A stretch of 64,000 nucleotides of DNA from Acinetobacter sp. B51(2017). GTDB lineage: Bacteria; Pseudomonadota; Gammaproteobacteria; Pseudomonadales; Moraxellaceae. This document shows, piece after piece, positions 20,401 through 30,621 of the stretch. The stretch spans positions 62,001-126,000 of the forward strand of contig NZ_PJRJ01000005.1 in assembly GCF_003711395.1 (NCBI RefSeq), in the 5' to 3' direction. The translations under genes and the position numbers were made by a program. The notes beneath the pieces were generated by a model that was not told the origin of the DNA, made no database searches, and saw nothing but the letters and a program-made list of their open reading frames with translations. Each line of letters begins with the position of its first letter. Positions within the stretch are counted from its first letter, which is position 1.

Positions 20401-20645
20401 ACGTCAATCAAAATCGCAATGCCGATCAAATTGATTTAAGCCAATTGTTGCCACAGCTTGCGCCTGAGCAGCTTAGTGATTATCTGATGTTAAGTTATGA
20501 TCAAGGCAGCCAAACGCTGGCTTTAAGTATTGATCGTGATGGTCAAGGCAGTCATTTTGCCGAGGAAAATCTACTTTACCTGAGCAATCAAAGCCAAGCT
20601 TTAAGCTTAGATGAGCTGCTATACAATCAGCAAATTTTATTTTAA
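17496..20645 (+). CDS. Second Bap-like type I-secreted protein without BapA prefix
   Basis: A 1049-residue protein that starts directly in an Ig-like module (DGGTTWTQSYGTSFTLAAGQ, then DQTAPEAP), continues with a second Ig-like module, and has two related large modules (LKGQSGGVQVG with YDLHIYKL; FKGASGGIEIG with YDLVIYKL), each followed by a VCBS-like segment with a YSVQGLYGVLYIQSNGSYRY-type motif. The end carries the same T1SS target domain as the preceding gene (ATGGNGSSIWHDF, LSIDRDGQG, LLYNQQILF). No RTX nonapeptide run is obvious. The start has only a weak GAG Shine-Dalgarno. The absence of the prefix could be natural, or the gene may be a 5'-truncated descendant of a larger Bap. Confidence 0.82.
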   Translation: MNTEFFWAYLAEDTGRYDGVTANGLVLVQGVNPEQAWWLSLDGGTTWTQSYGTSFTLAAGQHHVLLKRSEYELPYLLGKIRVDQTAPEAPQAQFSNNGEYITGSTEAGATVKVHIMRDGMLVELASTVAGSDGRYSIRIPSLGNAETVQVTAIDSALNQSEVSYVKAPLILENLLATADNQAFLHTQFLATEIANPLQHKTSFSLLSADLGPVLAADVVTRVFGAALHFDVAENTQRQLSLKGQSGGVQVGAMYDLHIYKLNQATGEWVSQYVERNWLKAVLLAGVSGEFEIRLDAGQYMMVLGNGLGVSALTGYTLKTVSDLTLDYSQPTGATGEITGNVLQDIDFNHGLDVLPEGTRILSMQVLNEAGSLDHYLVGDQGTYSVQGLYGVLYIQSNGSYRYEIDADFQLIHSVTEVFSYEVATLNGARSTANLSIQINASRVPETQVDYQLILQPEPSIYAGESLGKVVDFSILDVELLKPILGADALAFKGAMSFNVEEQTLRELTFKGASGGIEIGSQYDLVIYKLDPATGHFIQHHVVEDWFKVILFGGVSKPTSLSFTPGQYRVVLAGKTLIGALKGTAVEVLEDVIKDYSQPLSHTVSNPLSGDFTVDAADQVLKVNQSFISAEGVTQVQGQFGLLSIERSGEYHYQPYSSSTAAYGEIESFSYLVRHADGSQRIEVINIQINNQHASDDVNALQLDTSNKVFSHTEQDKPHRKDYSYSFKVDAATQTDITLSAKVLSLLNNNRELKYILTNITTGQVQQGSVTGKNPSLEQFKFTDLSAGDYVLSLNLDSSSGLAGTITSVSVTQNSLYVSEFVSTAPQMVTGNILDNDLGLSHFTGISIADQSIYTGAGQQSMQVAGQYGSLTLHINGDYSYQAYGNASGVEQFEYRLNSAVGSQSKAVLEIHVGQHIQASSADETVIASSAHDQLHLGLGQDTLVFNLLDNNSATGGNGSSIWHDFQAGHVNQNRNADQIDLSQLLPQLAPEQLSDYLMLSYDQGSQTLALSIDRDGQGSHFAEENLLYLSNQSQALSLDELLYNQQILF

Positions 20646-20651
20646 TGGAAC

Positions 20652-20680
20652 ATGCCCAAGCCAAGTGCTTGGGCATTTTC
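20652..20680. terminator. Terminator between the second adhesin gene and the small minus-strand gene
   Basis: ATGCCCAAGC (20652-20661) and GCTTGGGCAT (20667-20676), followed by TTTT on the plus strand. Confidence 0.8.
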
Positions 20681-20690
20681 TTTGAGCATG

Positions 20691-20885
20691 TTAAAAATAA
20701 CGCCAATATTTATTTTCATCGCTCACTGCTAAAACAAAATTAAAATAGTCATCGTTGGCCACCAATAGGCTACGTGGTGTAACTAAAAGCACTTTGAGTA
20801 AAGTCCCTTGTTCCAGATGGATGGGATGTTGTTGCCGCCGTCCTAAGGTCATGGGCAGCAAGATTTCAATCACACGTTGTTGCAT
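20691..20885 (-). CDS. Small conserved-looking protein of unknown function
   Basis: A 64-residue reading frame starting MQQRVIEILLPM and ending DENKYWRYF. I do not recognise a family. Support for it being real: GGAG sits exactly 7 bases before the chosen ATG (20885) on the minus strand, the frame lies between two transcription units without overlapping either, and the composition is protein-like with alternating hydrophobic stretches (LLKVLLVTPRSLLVAND). It reads in the same direction as, and just downstream of, the PfpI-like gene, and could be co-transcribed with it. Confidence 0.6.
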   Translation of the reverse strand: MQQRVIEILLPMTLGRRQQHPIHLEQGTLLKVLLVTPRSLLVANDDYFNFVLAVSDENKYWRYF

Positions 20886-20942
20886 CTGTAGGCTCCGTTT
20901 ATGCCACCACGAGCAAGACAAAAATGGCCGAGTTACAGCAAG

Positions 20943-21521
20943 TTAAATGCTGATTTTTGTACCTAAGAGAGTCACAAATTGTGCAAGCCAAGCCGGATGT
21001 GCAGGCCAAGCTGGGGCTGTGACTAAGTTGCCATCGGTAACCGCTTCAGTGACGCCAATATCTGCAAAATTACCACCCGCGAGTTTAACTTCTGCGCTAC
21101 AGGCAGGATAAGCCGAGCAGGTTTTACCTTGTAAGATACCTGCCGCAGCTAAAATTTGCGGGCCATGACACACTGCTGCAATGGGTTTTTGGGCTGTATT
21201 AAATTCTTGTACAATTTCAAGCACACGCGCATTTAAGCGTAAATATTCAGGCGCACGACCACCCGGAATCACCAGTCCAACATAATCTTCGCTGTTAACT
21301 TGATTAAAATCATAATTAATCGCGAAATTATGACCACGTTTTTCGCTATAAGTTTGTTCACCTTCAAAATCATGAATCGCCGTGGCTACCGTAGCTCCGA
21401 CTTGCTTATCTGGGCAAACCGTATGCACTTGATAACCTAAAGCCAGTAAAAATTGAAATGGCACCATGCACTCATAGTCTTCGACATAATCACCTACCAA
21501 CATTAAAATTTGTTTAGTCAC
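20943..21521 (-). CDS. DJ-1/PfpI family protein
   Basis: A 192-residue member of the class I glutamine amidotransferase-like DJ-1/PfpI superfamily. It has the nucleophile elbow [14 protein letters not shown] with reactive Cys and the following His, and the [12 protein letters not shown] loop typical of PfpI/YhbO-like proteins. Such proteins act as protease or deglycase/hydratase-like stress proteins; the substrate cannot be told from sequence. Start is GTG at 21521 ([17 protein letters not shown]). It is divergent from sbmA. Confidence 0.9.
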   Translation of the reverse strand: MTKQILMLVGDYVEDYECMVPFQFLLALGYQVHTVCPDKQVGATVATAIHDFEGEQTYSEKRGHNFAINYDFNQVNSEDYVGLVIPGGRAPEYLRLNARVLEIVQEFNTAQKPIAAVCHGPQILAAAGILQGKTCSAYPACSAEVKLAGGNFADIGVTEAVTDGNLVTAPAWPAHPAWLAQFVTLLGTKISI

Positions 21522-21687
21522 GCCCGCATCCTTGATTAAAGTTTTGTTTAAATTATAAGCATATTTTTGCTAATGACGCTGACCAAAGTGACCAAAATAC
21601 AACTACATAAAGTACATAAAAAAGCCGCCTATTATTTTAGAAAAGTTTTATGATGACCTCCTTAGTAAAAAATACAGAGAAATCATT

Positions 21688-22881
21688 GTGTTTAAGTCAT
21701 TTTTTCCGCATCCCAAATGGTTTTTTTTATCCTTAATTCTATGGTTTGCCATCAATATTGCGCTGTGGTATTCGGGCGGGCACAGCTGGGGCAGTTATTT
21801 AGGCTTAAATTTAGTGGCGGATGATGCTTTACCTATTGGCGTCAGCCGTTTTTGGTCAGGCAATTTTTTATGGTTTTATCTGTGGTTTGTGCTGTCGACC
21901 AGCATTTTTGCCATGTTTTGGCGCTTAAAATCCAATAATCCTTGGCAAAAGTGGTCAGTATGGGGCTCGGCTTTTATTCTGTTTAATATTTGGTTTGGGG
22001 TACAAGTCAATGTGGTGATTAACGCATGGTATAGCCCATTTTATGATTTGATTCAAAAAATGCTGACCCAAGGTGGTGGTGATGTCAGTTTGTTATATAA
22101 CGAAACCCTGACTTTTTTATACATCGCCATGGTATATGTGACCTTTGCGGTATTTAACTTATTTTTTGTCAGTCATTATATTTTCCGTTGGCGTACCGCC
22201 ATGAACGACTTTTATACCGCGCATTGGCAAAAATTACGCCATATTGAAGGTGCGTCGCAGCGTATTCAAGAAGATACCATGCGTTTTGCCAAAACTATGG
22301 AAGGCTTAGGCGTAAGCCTGATTGAAGCCTTTATGGTGCTGATTGCCTTTTTACCGGTGTTATTTACCCTATCGAGCCATGTTAAAAGCTTACCCTTTGT
22401 CGGTGAAATCGCGCATGCTTTGGTTTGGGCTGCGGTGACATGGTCGGTTTTAGGTACTATTATTTTAGTGATTGTGGGCTTTAAATTGCCGGGGCTTGAG
22501 TTTAATAACCAAAAAGTTGAAGCCGCCTATCGTAAAGAATTGGTCTATGGTGAAGATTACCAAAACCGTGCCGATCCTTTAACTTTAAAAGAATTATTTA
22601 GCAAAGTACGCGTCAATTATTTCCGTTTATATTTCCATTATGCCTATTTTAACTTGGTGCGGATTTGGTATATGCAGCTCGATAATCTATTTGGCTTATT
22701 TGTGCTGTTCCCAAGTATTGCCGCAGGTACCATTACTTTAGGTTTAATGATGCAGATTTCCAATGTGTTTGGCAAAGTGCGTGAATCATTCCAATATTTA
22801 ATTGCCTCATGGCCGACGATTATTGAACTACTCTCGATTTATAAGCGTTTAAAAGCCTTTGAATCAGCCCTTGATGATTAA
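21688..22881 (+). CDS. sbmA: SbmA/BacA-type peptide transporter
   Basis: SbmA is an inner-membrane, proton-driven importer that takes up proline-rich antimicrobial peptides, microcins and bleomycin-like compounds. This 397-residue protein has the family's multiple membrane helices and blocks such as [43 protein letters not shown] and [23 protein letters not shown]. There is no ATPase domain, which separates it from longer ABC-type relatives. Start is GTG at 21688. A terminator follows at 22888. Confidence 0.93.
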   Translation: MFKSFFPHPKWFFLSLILWFAINIALWYSGGHSWGSYLGLNLVADDALPIGVSRFWSGNFLWFYLWFVLSTSIFAMFWRLKSNNPWQKWSVWGSAFILFNIWFGVQVNVVINAWYSPFYDLIQKMLTQGGGDVSLLYNETLTFLYIAMVYVTFAVFNLFFVSHYIFRWRTAMNDFYTAHWQKLRHIEGASQRIQEDTMRFAKTMEGLGVSLIEAFMVLIAFLPVLFTLSSHVKSLPFVGEIAHALVWAAVTWSVLGTIILVIVGFKLPGLEFNNQKVEAAYRKELVYGEDYQNRADPLTLKELFSKVRVNYFRLYFHYAYFNLVRIWYMQLDNLFGLFVLFPSIAAGTITLGLMMQISNVFGKVRESFQYLIASWPTIIELLSIYKRLKAFESALDD

Positions 22882-22887
22882 AATGAT

Positions 22888-22910
22888 GCCCACAATGTGT
22901 GGGCTTTTTT
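22888..22910 (+). terminator. Terminator after sbmA
   Basis: GCCCACA (22888-22894), loop ATG, TGTGGGC (22898-22904), then six T. Confidence 0.9.
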
Positions 22911-22973
22911 ACATAAAGATAAAAGGCGCAAGCTGCACTTTATGCTACAACACAGCCAAATGAAAGGAACTGC

Positions 22974-23462
22974 ATGATGAAAAAATTACTCGGTCAAATT
23001 GCATTAGCAACCAGTTTAACTTTAGGTGTGGTTGCCACCACGCAAGCAAGCAGTACAGTGGATGCTTTAAGCCAATGTTTAGTGCAATCGACCACGGCTA
23101 CGGATAAAACTACTGTATTACAATGGACCTTTGCTGCGCTTGGTCAGCATCCTGATTTAAACACTATGAGCAGCGTCACCACTGCACAAAAAGAGCAATT
23201 GGATAAGAATTTAGCCCAAGTATTGCAACGTATTTTGGTTGAGCAATGTAGCAGCCAAACCAAATCCGTGATTCAAACTGATGGTTTAGAAGCAGTGGGG
23301 GAGAGTTTTCAAGAATTAGGCACCATTACCGGTAACGAAATTTTAAAAACCCCACAAGTGAAAAGTCAGCTTAATGGGGTATTGAAGCATGTGGAAATGG
23401 GTAAATTGGTGACGACGTTTTTAACGCCTGATATTTGGAATAAATTAGGCGTGATTCGTTAA
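22974..23462 (+). CDS. Exported protein of unknown function
   Basis: A 162-residue protein with a clear Sec signal peptide (MMKKLLGQIALATSLTLGVV, cleavage probably after TTQAS). The mature part is helical with two Cys (QCLVQ and EQCSSQ) that could form a disulfide in the periplasm. I do not recognise a named domain. AAGGA at 22964-22968 fits either of two adjacent ATGs (22974 or 22977). It is likely monocistronic, ending at a hairpin shared with the convergent gene. Confidence 0.8.
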   Translation: MMKKLLGQIALATSLTLGVVATTQASSTVDALSQCLVQSTTATDKTTVLQWTFAALGQHPDLNTMSSVTTAQKEQLDKNLAQVLQRILVEQCSSQTKSVIQTDGLEAVGESFQELGTITGNEILKTPQVKSQLNGVLKHVEMGKLVTTFLTPDIWNKLGVIR

Positions 23463-23475
23463 GCTTAAGGTTTAC

Positions 23476-23501
23476 TTTTGGCAAGTGATGGCTTGCCAAA
23501 A
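23476..23501. terminator. Hairpin between two convergent exported-protein genes
   Basis: TTTTGGCAAG (23476-23485) and CTTGCCAAAA (23492-23501) form a symmetrical hairpin able to act as a terminator in both directions, although T tracts are short. Confidence 0.65.
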
Positions 23502-23519
23502 GCTGAACATTGCAAAGTA

Positions 23520-23957
23520 TTAAGTATATTTTTCAGGGTTATTTAAAATTTCTAAGGCTGCACAGCCGTTACTGACAATCGAGTCGGCAATGGTTTCGGG
23601 AATGGCTTTATTCATCGTGATACTGCTTACGCTATTGGAATCAAGCATTTTGCCTTTGGCGTTATAGTTGACGTTTTGTTTAATGCCAAACTCGCGATTA
23701 GGGCAGTTAATTTTATATAAAATCATTTGGTAGTCGTTAATGGTCATACCGTCTTTGGTGAGGTCGTTATAGATCACGGCTTTGATCCACATTTCTAGTT
23801 CTGTGGCTGGGGTGCTTGAGCGTCTGATCGGATTAATGTGTTCAGGTGAGGCGTAATATTTTTTTTCGTCACTTTGGGTGAGTTCAAACCATTCGGCAGC
23901 GTAGATGCTGCTCAAGCTCATTAAAGTTATGCTGAGTAGGGTAAGTTTTTTAAACAT
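23520..23957 (-). CDS. Exported protein resembling surface-adhesin protein E family
   Basis: A 145-residue protein with a signal peptide (MFKKLTLLSITLMSLSSIYA) and a mature domain beginning AEWFELTQSDEKKYYASPEHI. Its pattern (aromatic start, conserved Lys/Trp strand VWIK-like, paired Cys in KINCPN and SNGCAA) resembles small periplasmic proteins annotated as surface-adhesin E-like. The two Cys likely form a disulfide. The assignment to that family is by overall pattern only and is tentative. Confidence 0.7.
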   Translation of the reverse strand: MFKKLTLLSITLMSLSSIYAAEWFELTQSDEKKYYASPEHINPIRRSSTPATELEMWIKAVIYNDLTKDGMTINDYQMILYKINCPNREFGIKQNVNYNAKGKMLDSNSVSSITMNKAIPETIADSIVSNGCAALEILNNPEKYT

Positions 23958-24060
23958 GATTTAACCCTCAAATCTTTTTTGATTTTTTATTATTTTAGTC
24001 TGCTTAAAGATGAGCAGCAATGTAATTGGTCTGCTGGTCTGAGTTGCTTTGTTATAAATG

Positions 24061-24225
24061 AAATTATTCTCCTCCCTAGCCCTCATCCTTTCTTGCGCTT
24101 CGTTTTAAAGCAGTGCTTTAAAACTCGCTCAGGAGAGGGAACACCACGTATCAATTTGATCACATGACAAAGTCTCCCTTTTTTAAAGGTGAGAAGCAAA
24201 GCTTCGCAAGGAGAGGGATTCAGAA
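24061..24225. repeat. Palindromic intergenic repeats (two related hairpin units)
   Basis: Two neighbouring units end in the same AGGAGAGGGA sequence and start with a TCTCC/CTCCC-like motif. Unit 1 (about 24070-24140) contains a perfect palindrome, GTTTTAAAGCA (24102-24112) and TGCTTTAAAAC (24114-24124), around a single G. Unit 2 (about 24176-24217) contains GAAGC (24193-24197), AAA, GCTTC (24201-24205). This looks like dispersed REP or MITE-like material rather than coding DNA. Copy number elsewhere cannot be judged here. Confidence 0.6.
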
Positions 24226-24387
24226 GTCACGCATAAAGAAAGACTTTGACAGTTGGATACGTCCTAAGTCTTCAAGTTTGGCGATAGAGGATACTTTTTG
24301 ATGGGCATTGGTATTAAGTATTTGATTGTATAATAGTCATTATTGATATAGATTTTATCCAAAATATTCTTATAAATGGATAAATTT

Positions 24388-26064
24388 ATGGCATTTTTCT
24401 TTTTTGTAGTTTGTCTGTGTTTAGGTGGAGTTGTATTTACTTTATATAAGAAAAATTAAGAGCTCCAAAACAAGCATAACAACAGTGAAATAGAGTTGAG
24501 AGCAAATCATTCAAAAATTGCTGATCTTCGAGCTCAAACAAGTAGTGATTATCGACAGATTACAGGGCTGACGAATATTAAAGAAAACTTAGAAGCGAGA
24601 GTTAAGTCGCTGGAGCGTTTTCAAGATGTAGTTGATACTATGGAGTTTATAAATCAACAAAAAGAGAAAGCCAATAATGAAATTTTTGAGCAACAAAATC
24701 TGAATAAAAAAGATTGCAACTTAAGATTAGCAAAATGTGAAGAATATAGATTGGAGATAGTTAAGTCAGCTAATAAACTATTAGAAGAAATAAAAACAAA
24801 AATTGAGAAAACAACTATCTTTCTTGAAAATCATCATCAGACTACTTTATTGAAGATTGAGAAAGAAGCTCAAGAGTTGTTAGGCGAATACTATTTATTA
24901 GCTAATGAAAAACAAGAATTGAAGAAATTAGTGCAGGCATTAGAAAATAAGATTAAAGGCTATGGTGATGAATATTTAATCCCAAATCAGACAATATTAA
25001 ATGATTTAATTGATGGTTATGATCATGTGGATGCTGCACAGTACCTAAAATCTATAAGGGAAAAAGTGAAATCAGCAATTAAAGAAAATAGAGTAGCTGA
25101 ATGTGATTATGTGGAAGATAATCGCAAAAATACAGCTATTGCTTTTATTACGAATGCCTTTAATGGTAAGGCAGATGCACATTTAGCCCGAATTAGACAC
25201 GATAATGTAGGTAAGATTGTTGAAGCTGTAAAGGAAGATTATTTATTGCTTAATAATTACGGACAAGCTTTTAGAAATGCTCGTATTACTTCTGAATATT
25301 TAAATTTAAGGCTTGAAGAAATTAAATGGGCTGCTCTTGTACAGGAATTTAAAGTAAGGGAAAGAGAGGAACAGCGTGAAATTCGAGAAATGATTCGCGA
25401 AGAAGAAAGAGCACGTAAAGAGTATGAAAGAGCTATGAAGGAGGCTGAGAAAGATGCTTTAGCGCTTCAAAAAGCGTATGAGAAAGCAAGAAAAGAGTTT
25501 GAGTTAGCATCTGACGATCAAAAACTAAAATATGATGAGAAGTTGAAAGAACTTACTGAAAAATTAAAAGTCGCAGAAGAAAAATCTCAGCGTGCGATTT
25601 CGATGGCACAACAAACTAGAGCTGGTCATGTATATATAATTTCAAACATTGGCTCTTTTGGCGAAGATGTTTTAAAGCTTGGAATGACGCGAAGACTTGA
25701 GCCGATGGATCGTATACGTGAACTAGGTGATGCTTCAGTTCCATTCACATTTGATGTTCATGCGATGATTTATAGTGATGATGCCCCAACACTTGAAAGG
25801 AAGCTTCACCATTACTTTAATCATCAGAGGGTGAACAAAGTAAACTACAGAAAAGAATTTTTTAGAGTGGGCTTAAATGAAGTGAAAGAGTTTTTGGAGT
25901 CTGAAAATATATCTGCAAAGTTCACTTTAAAAGCAGAAGCATTACAATATAGAGAATCTCTCAGAATTGAAGCCTTACCTGATGATGAGCAACGAGAATT
26001 AGAAGATCGAATTGAAAAGATTGAATTGAATAACCCAATCGAAATCGAACTAGAAGAGGGGTAA
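24388..26064 (+). pseudogene. DUF4041/T5orf172 (GIY-YIG-like) protein with TAA after the membrane anchor
   Basis: The frame from ATG 24388 encodes a membrane anchor (MAFFFFVVCLCLGGVVFTLY, then KKN), a TAA at codon 24 (24457-24459), then continues open for 534 codons. After the stop come a coiled coil (about codons 25-140), a DUF4041-like central domain, a second highly charged coiled coil (EREEQREIREM to LKVAEEKSQ) and a C-terminal T5orf172 domain, a GIY-YIG relative (GHVYIISN, VLKLGMTRR, DRIRELG, LERKLHHYF, RKEFFRV). If translation starts at TTG 24496, a 522-residue soluble protein lacking the anchor results. DUF4041 proteins usually have such an anchor. Lower G+C than flanking genes and the nearby repeats suggest an acquired gene. 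Function is unknown. Confidence 0.72.
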
Positions 26065-26069
26065 AAGAA

Positions 26070-26095
26070 AAACCCGCTTTCGCGGGTTTCTTTTT
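26070..26095. terminator. Bidirectional terminator between the DUF4041 gene and gatB
   Basis: AAACCCGC (26070-26077), loop TTTC, GCGGGTTT (26082-26089), with an A run before and T run after. Confidence 0.9.
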
Positions 26096-26109
26096 CAAAA
26101 TTAATCAGA

Positions 26110-27585
26110 TTAACCAATCAATTTCTTCATCAATTCATTTACTTGCGCAGGGTTGGCTTTACCTTTCGCTGCTTTCATCACTTGACCAACAAGACCGTTA
26201 AAGGCTTTTTCTTTACCAGATTTATACTCTTCAACCATCTTCTCGTTAGCAGCAAGCACGTCTTTAATAATCGCTTCAATTGCGCCTGTATCAGTTTCCT
26301 GTTTCAAGCCTTTTTCCGCAATAATCTCGTCCGCAGTTTTGCCTTCTTCCCACATAAAGCCGAAGACTTGTTTTGCAATCTTACCGTTAATCGTGTTATC
26401 CACAATACGTGCAATCATGCCACCCAATTTTTCAGCAGATACAGGAGAATCAGACAATTCTAAGCCTGCTTTATTTAAAGCACCTGAGAATTCACCCATC
26501 ACCCAGTTAGCCGCAATCTTACCTTGTGCAGCACCGCCCGCAGCCTTAACCACTTCTTCGTAGAACTCTGACATTTCACGCGTAAGCGTTAAAACGTGCG
26601 CATCGTATTCAGTTACACCAAAGTCCGCTACGAAACGTGCACGACGTGCAGCAGGCAGCTCAGGAAGGGCAGCGCGTGCCGCTTCAATTTGCTCGTCTGC
26701 AATGATCACAGGTAAAAGATCAGGGTCAGGGAAGTAGCGGTAATCGTTCGCTTCTTCTTTTGAACGCATAGAACGCGTTTCCATCTTCACAGGGTCGAAC
26801 AAACGGGTTTCTTGGTCGATGGTGCCGTCCCATTCCAAGATTTCCATTTGACGTTCAATTTCAACATTGATCGCTTGTTCAATGAAACGGAATGAGTTGA
26901 GGTTTTTCAATTCACAACGTGTACCAAATGGTTGACCCGGACGACGTAAAGACACGTTACAGTCGGCACGGAATGAACCTTCTGCCATGTTACCGTCAGA
27001 AATACCTAACCAACGCACAAGTGTGTGGATTGCTTTAATGTAGGCAACGGCTTCTTCAACCGAACGCATATCCGGCTCAGATACGATTTCTAAAAGCGGT
27101 GTACCTGCACGGTTTAAATCGATACCTGACATGCCTTCGAATTGGTCATGGATTGATTTACCTGCATCTTCCTCAAGGTGAGCACGGGTTACGCCAATGC
27201 GTTTTACTGTGCCATCTTCAAGTTGGATGTCGATATGACCCAAGCCCACAATTGGGTTGTCCATTTGGCTAATTTGGTAGCCTTTAGGCGAGTCAGGGTA
27301 GAAATAGTTTTTACGTGCAAATACAGACGCTTGGTCGATGTAAGCATCAATACCTAAACCAAAGCGAATCGCAAGATCAACCACTTCTTTGTTGAGTACA
27401 GGTAATACGCCCGGCATTGCAAGGTCAACAAGGCTGGCTTGCGTGTTTGGATCATTACCAAAAACAGTCGATGAACCTGAGAAAATTTTGGTGTTGGTGG
27501 CAAGCTGAGTGTGAATCTCAATACCAATAACCACTTCCCAACCGTCAATTAAGTTTGACTTTGGTTTTGCAGTGTTCTTCGCCAT
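26110..27585 (-). CDS. gatB: Asp-tRNA(Asn)/Glu-tRNA(Gln) amidotransferase subunit B
   Basis: GatB is the subunit that binds mischarged Glu-tRNA(Gln) or Asp-tRNA(Asn) and activates it for transamidation. The 491-residue sequence has the GatB signature block ([15 protein letters not shown]), [29 protein letters not shown], the tRNA-related tail domain and C-terminal YqeY-like region ending ELMKKLIG. Start ATG overlaps the gatA stop by one base (TAATG), so the two are translationally coupled. Confidence 0.97.
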   Translation of the reverse strand: MAKNTAKPKSNLIDGWEVVIGIEIHTQLATNTKIFSGSSTVFGNDPNTQASLVDLAMPGVLPVLNKEVVDLAIRFGLGIDAYIDQASVFARKNYFYPDSPKGYQISQMDNPIVGLGHIDIQLEDGTVKRIGVTRAHLEEDAGKSIHDQFEGMSGIDLNRAGTPLLEIVSEPDMRSVEEAVAYIKAIHTLVRWLGISDGNMAEGSFRADCNVSLRRPGQPFGTRCELKNLNSFRFIEQAINVEIERQMEILEWDGTIDQETRLFDPVKMETRSMRSKEEANDYRYFPDPDLLPVIIADEQIEAARAALPELPAARRARFVADFGVTEYDAHVLTLTREMSEFYEEVVKAAGGAAQGKIAANWVMGEFSGALNKAGLELSDSPVSAEKLGGMIARIVDNTINGKIAKQVFGFMWEEGKTADEIIAEKGLKQETDTGAIEAIIKDVLAANEKMVEEYKSGKEKAFNGLVGQVMKAAKGKANPAQVNELMKKLIG

Positions 27586-29063
27586 TATGCGTTCTCCTCA
27601 GCAATTGCAGCGCGTTTTGTATGCCAATCGGTTGCTTGTTGATACTGATGTACCACAGACAACAATTGCGATTCTGACCAGTAGTTACCAATCAGCTGTA
27701 AGCCAACCGGTAAGTTGTTTGCGTCAAAACCAACAGGCGCGTTAATGGCAGGTAAACCTGCAAGGTTCACCGCGATGGTGTAAATGTCACCTAAGTACAT
27801 TTCAACAGGTGACAGGTTTGCACCAATCTTATATGCCGTGGTTGGTGCAGCAGGTGCAGCAATGACATCAACTGATTCAAATGCTTTTAAGAAATCTTGT
27901 TGGATTAAACGACGTACTTTTTGCGCTTTTACATAGTACGCATCGTAGTAACCCGCAGACAGCGCATAAGTACCAATCAAGATACGTTGCTGAACTTCTT
28001 TACCAAAACCTTCTGAACGAGAGCGTTTGTAAAGATCCATTAAGTCGACTGGATTTTCAGCGCGGTAACCGTAACGCACGCCGTCATAACGTGAAAGGTT
28101 TGACGATGCTTCAGCAGGTGCGATTAAGTAATACGTTGGCACGTAGCTTTCCGTCATGTTGAGATCAATCTCAACCAACGTTGCGCCCATTTCTTCTAAC
28201 TTTTTCAGTGATTCTTCAACACGCGCTTTTACGTCAGCGTCTAAGCCTTCTACGTTAAAGTACTGTTTTGGAATACCAATGCGTAAGCCTTTCACCGATG
28301 TGCCGTTGAGGTTCGCTACGTAGTCATCAACTTCTTTGTCTACAGAGGTTGAGTCTTTGGCGTCATGACCTGCCATCACGTTCATGAGGTACGCACAGTC
28401 TTCAGCCGAACGCGCCATTGGGCCACCTTGGTCTAAAGATGAGGCATAGGCGATCATACCAAAACGTGATACACGACCATAGGTTGGTTTAAGACCAGTC
28501 AAACCACAGAAAGATGCAGGCTGACGGATTGAACCACCCGTATCTGTACCTGTTGCAAATGGAGCAAGGTCAGCCGCTACAGCCGCCGCAGAACCACCTG
28601 AAGAACCACCCGGAACATGGTTTAAGTTCCATGGGTTTGCCGTTGCGCCGTAGAATGAGTTTTCTGAGGTCGAACCCATGGCAAACTCGTCCATGTTGAC
28701 TTTACCTAAAGTCACAAGACCGGCTGTTTTAGCTTTGGCAACTACAGTCGCATCGTAAGGCGAGATGAAGTTATCGAGCATTTTAGAACCGGCAGTGGTT
28801 TTAATGCCTTGGGTACAGAAAATATCTTTATGCGCAATCGGTACACCAGTCAGTACGCTTGCGCCGCCCGCTTGACGCAGTGCATCCGCTGCGTCTGCTT
28901 GAGCCAATGCTTGCTCAGCAGTCACGGTAATATACGATTTCACTTGTGCATCGATTTTTTCAATGCGTTTTAAATAATGTTCGGTAATTTCGCGTGATGA
29001 AAACTGAGCATTGGCTAAACCTTCAGTCAGTTCACGAATCGATAAACGATGTAAATCAGTCAT
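27585..29063 (-). CDS. gatA: Asp-tRNA(Asn)/Glu-tRNA(Gln) amidotransferase subunit A
   Basis: GatA is the glutaminase subunit, an amidase-signature enzyme that releases ammonia for GatB. The 492-residue sequence shows the Ser-cisSer-Lys triad region: Lys in PIAHKDIF and the Gly/Ser-rich [15 protein letters not shown] followed by [17 protein letters not shown]. It lies between gatC and gatB in the usual C-A-B order. Confidence 0.97.
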   Translation of the reverse strand: MTDLHRLSIRELTEGLANAQFSSREITEHYLKRIEKIDAQVKSYITVTAEQALAQADAADALRQAGGASVLTGVPIAHKDIFCTQGIKTTAGSKMLDNFISPYDATVVAKAKTAGLVTLGKVNMDEFAMGSTSENSFYGATANPWNLNHVPGGSSGGSAAAVAADLAPFATGTDTGGSIRQPASFCGLTGLKPTYGRVSRFGMIAYASSLDQGGPMARSAEDCAYLMNVMAGHDAKDSTSVDKEVDDYVANLNGTSVKGLRIGIPKQYFNVEGLDADVKARVEESLKKLEEMGATLVEIDLNMTESYVPTYYLIAPAEASSNLSRYDGVRYGYRAENPVDLMDLYKRSRSEGFGKEVQQRILIGTYALSAGYYDAYYVKAQKVRRLIQQDFLKAFESVDVIAAPAAPTTAYKIGANLSPVEMYLGDIYTIAVNLAGLPAINAPVGFDANNLPVGLQLIGNYWSESQLLSVVHQYQQATDWHTKRAAIAEENA

Positions 29064-29114
29064 GAGAGAAAAATCTTCACTAAAATATAAGAAAAAGCTT
29101 TAGATGAATAAATA

Positions 29115-29429
29115 TTATTCAATTACGCGTGGTACAAGGTACAGACCTGCTTCTACAGCAGGGGCAACAGCTTGATATTCTTCACGATGATTGCTTTCAG
29201 AAACTTCATCAACGCGTAGGGGTTGCGGATTGTCAAATGGGCTTTTTAGTGGCTCAACACCATCGGTATTGATCTCTTTGAGTGATTCCATCATGCCTAA
29301 AATTTTATTTAAACTTTGAGCATATTCAGCAGATTGCGTATCATTAAGCGATAATCTTGCGAGATGGGCAATTGCTGAAACTGTTTGTGCATTTAAATCT
29401 GCAGAATGCTGAGCATCCGATGTCGACAT
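29115..29429 (-). CDS. gatC: Asp-tRNA(Asn)/Glu-tRNA(Gln) amidotransferase subunit C
   Basis: GatC is the small belt-like subunit that holds GatA and GatB together. The 104-residue sequence has the typical IAHLARLSL start and the MMESLKEINTDGVEPL segment. GAGGTG lies about 5-8 bases before ATG 29429. It heads the gatCAB operon and diverges from mreB; the 132-base gap between them holds both promoters. Confidence 0.95.
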   Translation of the reverse strand: MSTSDAQHSADLNAQTVSAIAHLARLSLNDTQSAEYAQSLNKILGMMESLKEINTDGVEPLKSPFDNPQPLRVDEVSESNHREEYQAVAPAVEAGLYLVPRVIE

Positions 29430-29485
29430 AACATCACCTCATCAGTATTAAAAATTTTCAAAATATCGTGCGTTATAATAAGCGA

Positions 29486-29515
29486 TTGACTTGTTCAAAG
29501 CATCACATTTAGTTA
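29486..29515 (+). promoter_or_regulatory. Putative mreB promoter
   Basis: TTGACT (29486-29491) and TAGTTA (29510-29515), spaced 18 bases, lie about 47 bases before the mreB start. The match is fair, not strong. Confidence 0.45.
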
Positions 29516-29540
29516 AAGTTGCCCACTTGCGTCCACATAA

Positions 29541-30608
<1,068 letters not shown>

Positions 30609-30621
30609 AAGGATCTAGGCG

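Noticed and set aside
4306..24459. Global reassignment of TAA to Tyr
   Set aside because: Many conserved genes in the window end at TAA at their family-normal length (for example rlmF, rpmF, acpP), so TAA functions as stop.
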